Source: JADJPG01 sp964491875 (GTDB lineage: Bacteria; Verrucomicrobiota; Verrucomicrobiia; Limisphaerales; JADJPG01). Taken from it: a DNA stretch of 64,000 nucleotides. Location of the stretch: assembly GCA_964491875.1 (NCBI GenBank), contig CAZBIC010000040.1, forward strand, positions 1 to 64,000, written 5' to 3'. The number at the start of each line of letters is the position of its first letter. Position 1 is the first letter of the stretch. The notes under the pieces are model-generated. The model had not been told where the DNA came from. It saw only the letters and a list, made by a program, of their open reading frames with translations, and did not search any database. Shown here one piece after another: positions 25,819 to 34,865 of the stretch. Made by a program: the position numbers and the translations under genes.

Positions 25819-26481
25819 ATGAAGACAAGACATCAGAATGAAATGCAACGAGCGAGCGCGGGGTTTACGCTCATCGAAATCATCGGCGTGGTCGCGGTCA
25901 TTGCGATCCTCGCCGCGGTCCTGACTCCTCGCGTCGTCAGCGTCATTGCGCGCGGCAAAGTCAGCGCCACCGCTCAATCTCTGGGCAGCCTCAAGACCGC
26001 CACGGCGGACTACGTCGGGAAGTACGGGACTCTCCCCCCCCGCGACGGCACCGGCTCCACCAACGCCGCCGTTGCCACTGGCCGCTTTGACGCCGATCTG
26101 GTAACCGGCGGTTTCACCGAGAAGCTTTTCTCGACATCCATTGGCACGCAGACTTTTGATTCCTCCGCCCTTACGGGCCGCATTCATGTGCGTTCTCAAA
26201 GTGCCACCAGCGCCAGTTCTGTGACGGCTCCCACCGCCACGGTGGGCGGGGTTAATTTCGATCTCGATCGCAGCTCTTCCAGCGCCGACTTCTCTACGGG
26301 CCAGATGGTGGTTTCTGCGTTCATTCCCGGCGTATCCATCACGGACGCGATTGCTTTGAACAAGATTCTGGATGGAGACGACAATACCGGCACCGGCGCG
26401 GACTCGACCGGCCGTTGCATCTACAGCGCGGCGGCTGGAGACAACACCGTCACCCTCTACGTCTACATCGCCCACTATTAA
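25819..26481 (+). CDS. Type IV prepilin-like / major pseudopilin protein
   Basis: The product is 220 residues with a 15-residue class III leader, MKTRHQNEMQRASAG, cleaved before FTLIEIIG. Glu is at mature position 5 and a hydrophobic N-terminal helix follows (VVAVIAILAAVL). These are the hallmarks of a prepilin peptidase substrate. The globular part is Ser/Thr/Gly-rich with no recognised domain. The start at ATG 25819 is preferred over an upstream TTG at 25771 because it gives a normal leader and has a GGCAGGG stretch before it. The gene stands first in the pilus locus and is isolated from the next gene by a strong terminator. It is therefore probably expressed separately and more strongly, as expected for the main fibre subunit. 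Confidence 0.85.
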   Translation: MKTRHQNEMQRASAGFTLIEIIGVVAVIAILAAVLTPRVVSVIARGKVSATAQSLGSLKTATADYVGKYGTLPPRDGTGSTNAAVATGRFDADLVTGGFTEKLFSTSIGTQTFDSSALTGRIHVRSQSATSASSVTAPTATVGGVNFDLDRSSSSADFSTGQMVVSAFIPGVSITDAIALNKILDGDDNTGTGADSTGRCIYSAAAGDNTVTLYVYIAHY

Positions 26482-26517
26482 ACCGGAGTCCGCCGCGAGC
26501 GGTAACCACTCTTGCGC

Positions 26518-26552
26518 GGCCGCCCCGTTTCTCGGGGCGGCCTTTTACTTTT
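26518..26552 (+). terminator. Rho-independent terminator after prepilin gene
   Basis: A 10-bp perfect stem (GGCCGCCCCG at 26518-26527 pairing with 26533-26542) has a 5-base loop and is followed by TTTTACTTTT. It lies 37 bases after the prepilin stop. Confidence 0.9.
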
Positions 26553-26613
26553 CCACCCGGGCTTCACCCGGGCTAATGCACTGCCGCGAATTGCCGATAG
26601 CGGAGCGGGCAAT

Positions 26614-28230
26614 ATGAGTTCAGATTCAATTGACTTGGCAGAGTCACAGAGGCGGGCGGGAAACACACTCGCAACAATTAAGGCGGGAATGGAGTCCGGC
26701 CAGGCTCCGGTCGTCTCGCAGATTGTTCAGGTGATCCGCGACTTGAGCGGTCGCGCGGAGCAAATGTCCGTCTCCGAGCTCGCCGAGACGATCAGCCGCG
26801 ACCCCACCACTCTCTCCCGGATTATCGCGATCGCCGGGTCACTGGGTTACAATCCCAACGGCGTCGAAGTCACCTCCATCCATCAAGCAATCGGCCTGAT
26901 CGGCTTCGATCGGATTCGCACGCTGGCGGTGTCCCTGCTGTTGGTGGAGAACTCCGAGCAGCGCAACTCCGCCGCGACCAACCGGGAGATCAGCGGCATC
27001 GCCTTCAGCAGCGGACTGCTGGCGGCCGAGATGTGCCGCCGCGGCATTCATGTCGATCCGGATCTCGCCTTCCTCTGCGGAGCCCTGCGGAGTTACGGAC
27101 GGATGCTGATGGCCACGTTCATGGCCGAGGATTATGTCCGCGCGACGGAACTGGCCAAACACGGCACCAGCGACATGGCGTTTCGAGCGACGTTCGGCCT
27201 CACGCCGCTCGCCCTTGGCCGCGAGCTCCTGACCAGCCTGAGCCTGCCGCCCATCATCCTGAACAGCCTGAAGTCGCTGCCAAAGGAGACGCTGCAAAGC
27301 GCGGAACTCAGCCCCACCGCCGCACTCATCTCCGTCGCCGAATTCGGACTGCGGGTGGCAGAAGCTATCGCCTCCCCCGACCTGACGTCCGAGAATTTCA
27401 ACTCCACCCTCGATGGCATTGGGCGCGACTATGGCGACGCCTTCAAGCTCTCCCCGGAAAGCACCAAGGACATGGTGCTACAGGTGTCCGTGCAGCTGGA
27501 TGGATTCACCGCGAAGGCCGGCACTTCGAAGAACTCCGTCGTCCTGTTCCAGCGGCTGGAGGCGCTCGCCACAGATCGGCCCCTCCCTCCAGCCTACGTC
27601 CCGAGACAACCGACGCCGGTCGCACCCGAAGTCTCCAAGGCCCCTACAACCGACACCACCACCCTGTCCAGCCATTCCGCCGGTCGCCTGCTGGGCGCGG
27701 CTGCCGACGAATTCACGCGTTTGCTCGGTGCCCAAAACCCGGAACCCCGCCAGATCTTCCAACTGCTGATTGGCACACTGCAAAGAGCCCTGGAACTGAA
27801 CAGCTGCCTGATCTTCATCAAGGAAAAGAACGGACCCCGCTTCCACGTCGCGCACGGCACTGGACCGTTGCTCGCGGAATGTCGTTCCATCGTGCTCGAC
27901 CCGTCGGAAAGGACCGTCTTCGCCCTTCCCCTCAAGCGAGGCGAGGACGTTTCGATTCAGAATCCCGACGATGAGAAGATGAAAAGTTTCGTTCCTGAAT
28001 GGCTGCGTCGACCGGGACAAGTTCTGCCATTTTTCCTCCTGCCCATCAAAGATGACAACGGCCCCTTTGCCCTCGTGTGCGCCACAAGCACCAGCACGGA
28101 ATCGTTCACCCTGGTCTCCCGCTTCAGCGCCGAACTGCGGCGGATTCGGGCGCAGATCTCTCCTCTCGGTCGGATTCTGACAAAGCACGTTTCCACCTCC
28201 AGCGGCGACACCGCCCGCATCGCCGCCTGA
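26614..28230 (+). CDS. HDOD-domain regulator with C-terminal GAF-like domain
   Basis: The product has 538 residues. Residues about 30-230 form an HDOD domain, shown by SRDPTTLSRIIAIAGS, the SIHQAIGLIGFDRIRTL helix region and the LAFLCGALRSYGRML segment. HDOD is a catalytically dead HD-like output module common in signalling and pilus or motility control. Residues about 390-530 resemble a GAF-type sensor. The start at 26614 has GGAG nine bases upstream. An upstream in-frame TTG at 26512 lies next to the terminator and is rejected. The gene precedes the assembly ATPase by 78 bases in the same direction, suggesting a regulatory role for the secretion/pilus system. Confidence 0.8.
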   Translation: MSSDSIDLAESQRRAGNTLATIKAGMESGQAPVVSQIVQVIRDLSGRAEQMSVSELAETISRDPTTLSRIIAIAGSLGYNPNGVEVTSIHQAIGLIGFDRIRTLAVSLLLVENSEQRNSAATNREISGIAFSSGLLAAEMCRRGIHVDPDLAFLCGALRSYGRMLMATFMAEDYVRATELAKHGTSDMAFRATFGLTPLALGRELLTSLSLPPIILNSLKSLPKETLQSAELSPTAALISVAEFGLRVAEAIASPDLTSENFNSTLDGIGRDYGDAFKLSPESTKDMVLQVSVQLDGFTAKAGTSKNSVVLFQRLEALATDRPLPPAYVPRQPTPVAPEVSKAPTTDTTTLSSHSAGRLLGAAADEFTRLLGAQNPEPRQIFQLLIGTLQRALELNSCLIFIKEKNGPRFHVAHGTGPLLAECRSIVLDPSERTVFALPLKRGEDVSIQNPDDEKMKSFVPEWLRRPGQVLPFFLLPIKDDNGPFALVCATSTSTESFTLVSRFSAELRRIRAQISPLGRILTKHVSTSSGDTARIAA

Positions 28231-28308
28231 ACCGATGCCTTTCGTCACGGCGGGCGGCCGAGAAACGCCCTAAACACAGTTCGTTTTCCGCCGATCTCCA
28301 TCCCGACT

Positions 28309-29982
28309 ATGGCGCAAGCCCAGAAAGCAATTCGCCTGGGTGACTGGCTGCTCGACCGCGGGCTCCTCACCCAGACTCAACTTGACCTCGCCCTGCGCGA
28401 GCAGAAACGCAGGGGCTGGCTTCTGGGCGAATCGTTGACGCAGCTGGGGTTCGTCACCCAGGAAACGCTGTCCCAGTTCCTCGCGCAGAAGACGCAGACT
28501 GAAACCATCGATCTCGCCGCGATCGTCATCTCACCGGCAATGGTCAAGGTCGTGCCGGAGACACTCGCCCGCCGGCTCGTGGCCGTTCCCGTCTCGCGCG
28601 AGGACTCCACGCTCACGGTCGCCATCTCCGATCCGCTGAACGTCACGGCGTTCGACCTCCTGGAGCAAACCACGCGACTTCAGGTCAATCTCGTGGCCGC
28701 ACCCGAGGGCGACATTCTGCTCGCCATCGAACGCCTCTACGCCAGCGGCCAGACCATCGAAGAGATCATTGATGAGCTGATGAAGCTCGGCACGGACCGG
28801 CTGGCGACCACCACCGAGCAGGACGCACCGATGATCCGCCTCGTCGATCGGATCATTGCGGAAGCCGTCAACAGCGGCTCAAGCGACATTCACATTCATC
28901 CGGAGGAAAAAATCCTGCGCGTCCGCTTGCGCCGCGACGGAGTTCTCACCTCCGGTTACCTCGCGCCGAAAGAAGTTCAGCCCGCGCTCATCGCGCGCAT
29001 GAAGATCATCGGCGGCATGGACATCGCCGAAAATCGTCGCCCCCAGGGCGGCCGTGCGAACATCTCTGTCGCCAGCCGCGACATCGGCCTTCGCTTCTCC
29101 ACCCTGCCCACGGCCTACGGCGAAAGCATCGTCATCCGCATCCTGGATCGGAACAGCGTCTCGCTGAACCTGAAGGCCCTCGGATTCTCGCCCGAGATTG
29201 AGCAATCCTTCCGCTCCATCCTCGACAAGCCCCACGGTGTCATCCTCGTCACCGGCCCGACCGGCAGCGGAAAGACCACCACGCTCTACACCGCGCTCAG
29301 CCTGATCGACGGCACCGAAAGCAGCATCTTCACGCTAGAAGATCCGGTGGAGTACCAGCTCCCGCTCGTCCGCCAGACCCAGGTCAACGAAGCCGTCGGC
29401 CTCACCTTTGCCGAAGGTCTGCGCACTTTGCTGCGGCAAGATCCGGACATCATCCTCGTCGGCGAAACACGCGACACGGAAACAGCCCAACTCATGGTCC
29501 GCGCGGCGCTCACCGGCCACCTGGTCTTCTCCACCCTGCACACCAACGACGCCATCGGCGCCATTCCACGCCTGGTCGATCTCGGCGTCGAGCCCTACCT
29601 GCTCGCTCCGACGCTCATTGGAGTCCTCGCGCAACGGCTTATCCGCCGGCTCTGTCCCAAATGCCGCGTCGCCGTCGCCGACCCCGCCACGAAACTGCAG
29701 GGGATAAAGCTGCAACTCCGCGGCGACTTGCCGCCGACTCTCTGGGAGGCGTCTGGTTGTCCCGAGTGTTCACACACCGGCTACCGCGGGCGCGTCGGCA
29801 TCCACGAATTCCTTCCGATGGATGTCTCATATCACGCGACCATCGTAAACGGACTCGACATGGCCCGGCTGCAAACGATGGCGAAGGAGCGCGGCTTCGC
29901 GACGATGTTTTACGACGGATTGAACAAGGCGATGCAAGGACTCACGACCGTTGAGGAAGTCCTGCGCGTTAGCCAGCCCTGA
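28309..29982 (+). CDS. Type IV pilus / type II secretion assembly ATPase (PilB/GspE/MshE family)
   Basis: This hexameric cytoplasmic ATPase drives pseudopilus assembly. The 557 residues include an MshE/GspE N-terminal domain (about 10-150), the SSDIHIHPEE motif, Walker A GPTGSGKTT at about 316, the Asp-box region TLEDPVEYQ, Walker B DPDIILVGETRD at about 379, the His-box region STLHTNDA, and a CPKC...CPEC zinc-binding tetracysteine at about 448-486. These features mark an extension-type ATPase rather than PilT. The platform-protein gene starts 8 bases later, so the two are cotranscribed. Confidence 0.95.
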   Translation: MAQAQKAIRLGDWLLDRGLLTQTQLDLALREQKRRGWLLGESLTQLGFVTQETLSQFLAQKTQTETIDLAAIVISPAMVKVVPETLARRLVAVPVSREDSTLTVAISDPLNVTAFDLLEQTTRLQVNLVAAPEGDILLAIERLYASGQTIEEIIDELMKLGTDRLATTTEQDAPMIRLVDRIIAEAVNSGSSDIHIHPEEKILRVRLRRDGVLTSGYLAPKEVQPALIARMKIIGGMDIAENRRPQGGRANISVASRDIGLRFSTLPTAYGESIVIRILDRNSVSLNLKALGFSPEIEQSFRSILDKPHGVILVTGPTGSGKTTTLYTALSLIDGTESSIFTLEDPVEYQLPLVRQTQVNEAVGLTFAEGLRTLLRQDPDIILVGETRDTETAQLMVRAALTGHLVFSTLHTNDAIGAIPRLVDLGVEPYLLAPTLIGVLAQRLIRRLCPKCRVAVADPATKLQGIKLQLRGDLPPTLWEASGCPECSHTGYRGRVGIHEFLPMDVSYHATIVNGLDMARLQTMAKERGFATMFYDGLNKAMQGLTTVEEVLRVSQP

Positions 29983-29990
29983 ACCGCCCG

Positions 29991-31202
29991 ATGCCGCTCT
30001 ACCACTACACCGCCGTCAACGACCTCGGCCAGATACTGCGCGGCCAGATGGAGGCGTCCAGTGAATCCGCGCTTGATGCGATGCTGCGCAAGCAAGGCCA
30101 GTGGCTGGCGGAGGCGAAGGAGCGAACGGCGCGCGCCACCGCCACCGCTCGGGTTCGCGGCAACCGGCCCGTTCCCCGCCGCGTGCTCATCGAGTTCTTT
30201 CTCCAGACGAGCCTGCAACTCCGATCGGGAATCACGATCGCCGATGCCCTCGCCTTTGGACTCGCCGACCAGACGCATCCCGGTTTCCGGGAAATCCAGG
30301 AAGACGTCCTCGCGCGGGTAAGGGCCGGCTGCGTCCTGAGTGAGGCGATGGCGTGTCATCCCCGCACTTTCCCGAAACTGGTCACGAACCTCATCCGCGC
30401 CGGCGAAGCCAGCGGACGCGTCGGCGAAACGTGCGCGGAGCTCCGCCGCTACTTCGAATGGGTGGATCGATTGATGGCGGACATCCGGCAGGCGCTGCTT
30501 TATCCGGCGTTCGTGCTCTTTGCCACCGTCGCGTTCTTCTTCCTCGTCTTCACCTTTCTCATCCCGAGGTTCGCGACCGTGCTCACCGAGATCAAAGTTC
30601 CCCTGCCATGGATCACGCGACTGTTCCTCGACATCAGCCAGTTCATGAAAGCGCACGGCTGGGCGGTGGGCCTCACGCTGGTCGGAATTCTCGCCGTGAT
30701 CAAGTTCGGCCCGCGAGTCTCGGAACGGATCGCCCGCGTCATCGATCGCGTGCGACTGAACGTTCCTATCTTCGGACCGATTCATCATCTCATCTGCCTG
30801 TCGCGCGTCGCGCAGAACCTCGCGACCCTCTATCAAGCCGGCATTCCCCTGCTCAATGCGCTCGGCCTGTGCCGTGAACTGGTGGGAAACCGGATTCTCG
30901 CGGATGCCGTGTCGGAAGTGGAGGCAAGCGTCAATTCCGGCCGTCAGATGAACGAGGCGATGAAGGCAAACCCGCTCTTCTCCCGCCTGATGGTGCAAAT
31001 GGTCGCCGTCGGGGAAACCACCGGCACCCTCGGCGACTCGCTTCAACACGTCGCCGACTACTACAACGAGATCGTGCCTCGCCAGGTGAAGAAGCTCCTG
31101 TCGATTCTCGAACCCGTGATGATCGTGGGCCTCATCGTCATGGTCGGCACCGTCGCCCTCGCCGTGTTTCTCCCGATCGCCAACATGCTCGAAGCCCGTT
31201 AA
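29991..31202 (+). CDS. Inner-membrane platform protein (PilC/GspF family)
   Basis: The 403 residues contain two T2SF repeats and three predicted membrane segments: about 170-190 (FATVAFFFLVFTFLIPRF), about 220-240, and about 375-395 near the C-terminus. The EPVMIVGLIVMVGTVALA signature near the end is typical. The protein anchors the ATPase at the inner membrane and extracts pilin subunits. The start ATG lies 8 bases after the ATPase stop, and the next gene follows after 5 bases. Confidence 0.93.
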   Translation: MPLYHYTAVNDLGQILRGQMEASSESALDAMLRKQGQWLAEAKERTARATATARVRGNRPVPRRVLIEFFLQTSLQLRSGITIADALAFGLADQTHPGFREIQEDVLARVRAGCVLSEAMACHPRTFPKLVTNLIRAGEASGRVGETCAELRRYFEWVDRLMADIRQALLYPAFVLFATVAFFFLVFTFLIPRFATVLTEIKVPLPWITRLFLDISQFMKAHGWAVGLTLVGILAVIKFGPRVSERIARVIDRVRLNVPIFGPIHHLICLSRVAQNLATLYQAGIPLLNALGLCRELVGNRILADAVSEVEASVNSGRQMNEAMKANPLFSRLMVQMVAVGETTGTLGDSLQHVADYYNEIVPRQVKKLLSILEPVMIVGLIVMVGTVALAVFLPIANMLEAR

Positions 31203-31207
31203 ACCGC

Positions 31208-32047
31208 ATGAAGCCCTCCACCAATCAATGTCGCGACCATGCCTTCAGCATGATCGAGATGATTGGTGTTCTAGCCATCATGACCATCGTTGCCGCAGTC
31301 CTTACACCGAATGTCGCCCGTCAGATCAGCCGCTCCAATGGAGACAAGGAAGAGGCAGCTCTCAAAATACTTGCCGAGGGACTCGTACGTTACATCGAGG
31401 CGAATCAGACGATTCCCGGAGCGACAACGTGGACGACCAACATCGCGAACTACACGGGAATGGCCGTCGACGAAGTCCGCAGAGTCAACCCTTCCGATTC
31501 CTCGAGCGGCCGAGTTTACCTCATCAATCCGTCATTCAGTCCGGGCGCCGGATCTGCCAGCCCCATCTGGACGCAAAGTTCAACAGGTGCGGCGTCGGTG
31601 GCCAACGCCACTTTGATCATACTCAGCACCCACAAAAGCAGTCTGACCATTCCTGTGTCTAGCGGGGTTGCCTCCAGTCAGTCCGTTTTCGACGCCATTT
31701 GGAACTGGAACTTCGATCTCTCCACCAAGTCGCCGCCCAGCGGATGGAATTCCTCCTGGACTGGCAACGGGGAATACCTCCACGTCGAACGAATTAATCT
31801 CGCCCCTCTGTTCCAGCGTGTGACGTTCAGCAACACGGATTACCCAACGAATTATCCGCAACGCCAAGTGGGAACTGCCGCCATTGGAACGCTAAATTCA
31901 TCAGCCGCCATCGACGCGTATTATCTCAAAGGCACCGGATTCCGGCTGTACAAGGATAGCGACGTCGGCGGAGGTCTGGATCTGACCCACATCCTTCAAA
32001 CGGGCGTGAACTTCCTCTATGAAAGCAATCGCTGGCGGATTCCATAA
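31208..32047 (+). CDS. Pseudopilin with atypical Ala(-1) cleavage site
   Basis: The product has 279 residues. The leader MKPSTNQCRDHA is followed by FSMIEMIGVLAIM, with Glu at mature position 5 and a hydrophobic helix, as in pseudopilins. The residue before the cleavage site is Ala instead of the nearly invariant Gly; some prepilin peptidases tolerate this. The globular part shares a long stretch with the next gene product (GVASSQSVFDAIWNW and SSWTGNGEYLHVERINLA), so the two are paralogues. Its 3' end overlaps the next gene by 29 bases. Confidence 0.85.
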   Translation: MKPSTNQCRDHAFSMIEMIGVLAIMTIVAAVLTPNVARQISRSNGDKEEAALKILAEGLVRYIEANQTIPGATTWTTNIANYTGMAVDEVRRVNPSDSSSGRVYLINPSFSPGAGSASPIWTQSSTGAASVANATLIILSTHKSSLTIPVSSGVASSQSVFDAIWNWNFDLSTKSPPSGWNSSWTGNGEYLHVERINLAPLFQRVTFSNTDYPTNYPQRQVGTAAIGTLNSSAAIDAYYLKGTGFRLYKDSDVGGGLDLTHILQTGVNFLYESNRWRIP

Positions 32048-33365
32048 CCGCCAAGGAGGTTACTCGGTGCTTTTGTGGATTCTGATTCTGGCCGGACTAT
32101 CCGTCACCGGAATCGCGCTGATGCCGTCCCTCGTGCAACCGGCCACCGATCGATTCTGGAAAGACGAGGAACGCATTCTGGGGCAATTGCGTGTGGGGCT
32201 CGAAGATGCGATCCGCATTCGTCAGGCAATTCCCGCATCGACCAACTGGGCGGGGTTCGTCGCCAGCACAACCGGGCTCAACACCACGCTGGTTCAACAG
32301 GTATGGACGGCCTTCCCTGGCGACACCAATTCGAGACGCATACTGTTGCTCGACACCGTGCTGACCACGAGCGTTCTGCCATACACGCAAAACACGAATG
32401 GACTGCAAGGTGCCCAGACGAACCTCATTGGGACCAACAGCCGGGCTTTGCTGATTAGCAACACCAAGCGAGACCTTGCGCTTCCCGTCAGCGGCGGCGT
32501 CGCATCAAGCGCCACCGCCTTCAACAGCATCTGGAACTGGGTCTACGATCCCTCGACAAAAGCACCGCCGACGGGCTGGCCCAGCTCGTGGACAGGGAAC
32601 GGCAACCACCTGCATGTCCAGCCCATCAATCTTGCCAATTTGTTCTCCACGGCCACGATGTCGAACGTTCTCTACACGGTGAACAATTCCTCCACCTCGT
32701 CCATTATCAGCCGGACGGAACGCGTCTTTCTCCGCGGAACACTTCTCGCAGCCTACAGGAAGGATGGAACGCCGCTTGGACGACGGGTAATCAATCGACC
32801 AGTGAACTTCTTTCAAGCAGAGGACTGCCCATGGATCGCAGCGGACATTGGTTCAGTCGGGGCGGCCGGTTCCACTTCGTGCGGAGCCACCAACTTGACC
32901 CTCAACGGCTCAGGATCTGGATTCTCAACCCTCGACGAGTTCCACTTTGGCTATCAAGACAGCACTGGAGATACAGAGATCACCGCGAGACTCACCTTCC
33001 TCAGCTCAAGTGGGACATCGTCAAAAGAGGCCGGAGTCATGTTGCGAGCATCAACTGCTGCCAACGCAGACTACCTCGCCGTCACCTATTCACAATCTAA
33101 GCGGATCTACCTAAGATATCGATACAGTGGGAATGTTGTTTCATCGTACACCAGCGTTGGAGTGGATCCTCCTGCATGGGTCCGGGTTCGGCGGGTCGGT
33201 AATACCTTCTATGCTTACTATTCACTCAACGGAAGCACTTGGACCACACTTCTGACCGGAAATGCAGCCGCGCCGGGTTTCACAAAAACCGGCTTGGTCG
33301 TGACGAGCTTCAACGACGGTTCGGTGGCAACGGCCACTTTCGACAACATCTCCATTGTTCAATAG
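32019..33365 (+). CDS. Large pseudopilin-like protein with C-terminal DUF1349/ConA-like domain
   Basis: The product has 448 residues. The N-terminal MKAIAGGFHNRQGG followed by YSVLLWILILAG resembles a class III leader but lacks Glu at position 5. Residues about 20-260 are homologous to the preceding pseudopilin (GVASSATAFNSIWNW, SSWTGNGNHLHVQPINLA). Residues about 270-448 look like a DUF1349-type concanavalin-like sandwich (VMLRAST, DYLAVTYSQSKRIYL, WVRVRRVGNTFYAYYSLNG). A perfect AAGGAGG seven bases before an in-frame GTG at 32067 offers an alternative start that would remove the leader. I keep 32019 because it preserves a prepilin-like N-terminus. The probable role is a minor tip subunit with a binding domain. 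Confidence 0.75.
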   Translation: MKAIAGGFHNRQGGYSVLLWILILAGLSVTGIALMPSLVQPATDRFWKDEERILGQLRVGLEDAIRIRQAIPASTNWAGFVASTTGLNTTLVQQVWTAFPGDTNSRRILLLDTVLTTSVLPYTQNTNGLQGAQTNLIGTNSRALLISNTKRDLALPVSGGVASSATAFNSIWNWVYDPSTKAPPTGWPSSWTGNGNHLHVQPINLANLFSTATMSNVLYTVNNSSTSSIISRTERVFLRGTLLAAYRKDGTPLGRRVINRPVNFFQAEDCPWIAADIGSVGAAGSTSCGATNLTLNGSGSGFSTLDEFHFGYQDSTGDTEITARLTFLSSSGTSSKEAGVMLRASTAANADYLAVTYSQSKRIYLRYRYSGNVVSSYTSVGVDPPAWVRVRRVGNTFYAYYSLNGSTWTTLLTGNAAAPGFTKTGLVVTSFNDGSVATATFDNISIVQ

Positions 33366-33461
33366 CTAGGCGGCACCGCCCGGCCCGCCGATTGGTCCTT
33401 GACCGATTCCCGTTCCATCCGATTGACCTCGGGACGCGACAGTTCATCAACGTACCTCGTC

Positions 33462-34865
33462 ATGGGAAAGCAACTACTAGGCATCACCTGGTTGCACGGC
33501 CATTTTCACGCCGTCAACCTCGCCACTGGTTCCGCCGGAACCGGCTGGACTTCCCCTGCCCCTGTTCAGACCGTCGCCGAGTTCACCACGGCTCTCGGGG
33601 AAGCGATTCGGGAAACGGGCTATCGCGGCCAGAAGGCAATCGTCGTTCTCGATCACCGAAATCTCCTCTTCCACGTCCAGGAAGCGCCACCTGCCAAAGG
33701 CAGGTTACTCGGAAAACTTCTCGAACGTCTCGTCGCTCAAAACCAGTTCTTCGATGAGCCGGCGGCGCACGCGCACCTCGAACTGCCCGAAGCCAAGGGC
33801 CAGCACCGGCATCTTCTCGCACTGCTGCCCCGGTCGCTGGTCAACGGGCTGAACGCCGCCTTTGCCGACCACGGGCTTCACCTCGACGCGCTCTGGCCCG
33901 CCGCCGCCGTCCTCGCTCCGCAACTAAGCGAATTGCCCGCTCCGCCCTCGGAAGTCATCGTCCTTGCCAGCACGATTGGCGATTCGATGAATCTCCTGCT
34001 CGGCCGCCCCGACGGAAAGCTCCTCTTCTCCCGCACCGTCGCCCTCGGCAGCAACACCGCCTCCCAAGTCGAACGTGCGGCCCAGGAGATCAACCGCACA
34101 CTCCACTACGCGCAGCAACAATTCGGCGCACTCGTCAACCACCTCTTCATCTCCGGCCGTGAGTTGTATCCGGCGTTGAAGGCGGCTCCGATTCGCGCGG
34201 GCCTCAAAGTAGCCGAAACGCCAGAGACCGGCGAAAGCCCGCGGGTATTACAACTGGCGACCCAATTGTCCACCCGAGCGCCGCTGAATTTCGCCCGCCA
34301 CACTGGCAGCCACGCGCTGGCTCGGCGTGCCCTGCTTGCCTCGGGAATCGCCGCCGTGTTCATCGCTTCCATCATCACCACCATTCGCGTCGAGACCCAG
34401 GTCCACGCGCGTGAGCGCACCGCGCAGGCGGCCGAGCAAAAGCTGCAACTCGAGGCAGAGGCTCTCGCCGGCATGGCGTCCAGGCAACGGGAAGCGCGCC
34501 GTCTCCGCGGCATCATGTCCATGGTGGGCAGCACCAACGACCCGCCCGTCATCGAGTTGTTTGCGCGCCATCTGCCCTCCCAACTCCCGCCGTCCTTGCG
34601 GCTCACGGAATTGTCGATCGAAGAATCGAACGGCGGCTGGAGATTGTCACTCAAAGGCGCCGCCCAGAAGGACGAAACCGACCTCGTCACGTGGCTGGAG
34701 GAGTTCGATCGCGATCTCGAGAAGGGACCGTTCCGGGTCAAGATCACAGACAGCAGTTACCAGCGAATGTTCCGCGGCGATGCGGAGACTTCCGCCGCGC
34801 TTGGAATCGGCGCGAGTCCACGGGCGTTCGAAACGCCGGTCTTTGTCAACGGAGTCATCCAGTGA
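33462..34865 (+). CDS. PilM-PilN fusion (GspL/MshI-like) assembly protein
   Basis: The product has 467 residues. The first ~270 residues resemble the actin-like PilM/GspL cytoplasmic domain (MGKQLLGITW at the start, VIVLDHRNLLFHVQ, VASTIGD-like strand LASTIGDSMNLL). A single membrane segment near residue 290 (LLASGIAAVFIASIITTI), a coiled-coil stretch rich in Ala, Gln and Glu, and a PilN-like periplasmic domain follow. Together they reproduce PilM plus PilN in one chain, as in GspL. The ATG at 33462 is chosen although its ribosome-binding site is weak; a TTG at 33399 is the alternative. The 3' end overlaps the next gene by four bases (GTGA), implying translational coupling. Confidence 0.75.
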   Translation: MGKQLLGITWLHGHFHAVNLATGSAGTGWTSPAPVQTVAEFTTALGEAIRETGYRGQKAIVVLDHRNLLFHVQEAPPAKGRLLGKLLERLVAQNQFFDEPAAHAHLELPEAKGQHRHLLALLPRSLVNGLNAAFADHGLHLDALWPAAAVLAPQLSELPAPPSEVIVLASTIGDSMNLLLGRPDGKLLFSRTVALGSNTASQVERAAQEINRTLHYAQQQFGALVNHLFISGRELYPALKAAPIRAGLKVAETPETGESPRVLQLATQLSTRAPLNFARHTGSHALARRALLASGIAAVFIASIITTIRVETQVHARERTAQAAEQKLQLEAEALAGMASRQREARRLRGIMSMVGSTNDPPVIELFARHLPSQLPPSLRLTELSIEESNGGWRLSLKGAAQKDETDLVTWLEEFDRDLEKGPFRVKITDSSYQRMFRGDAETSAALGIGASPRAFETPVFVNGVIQ

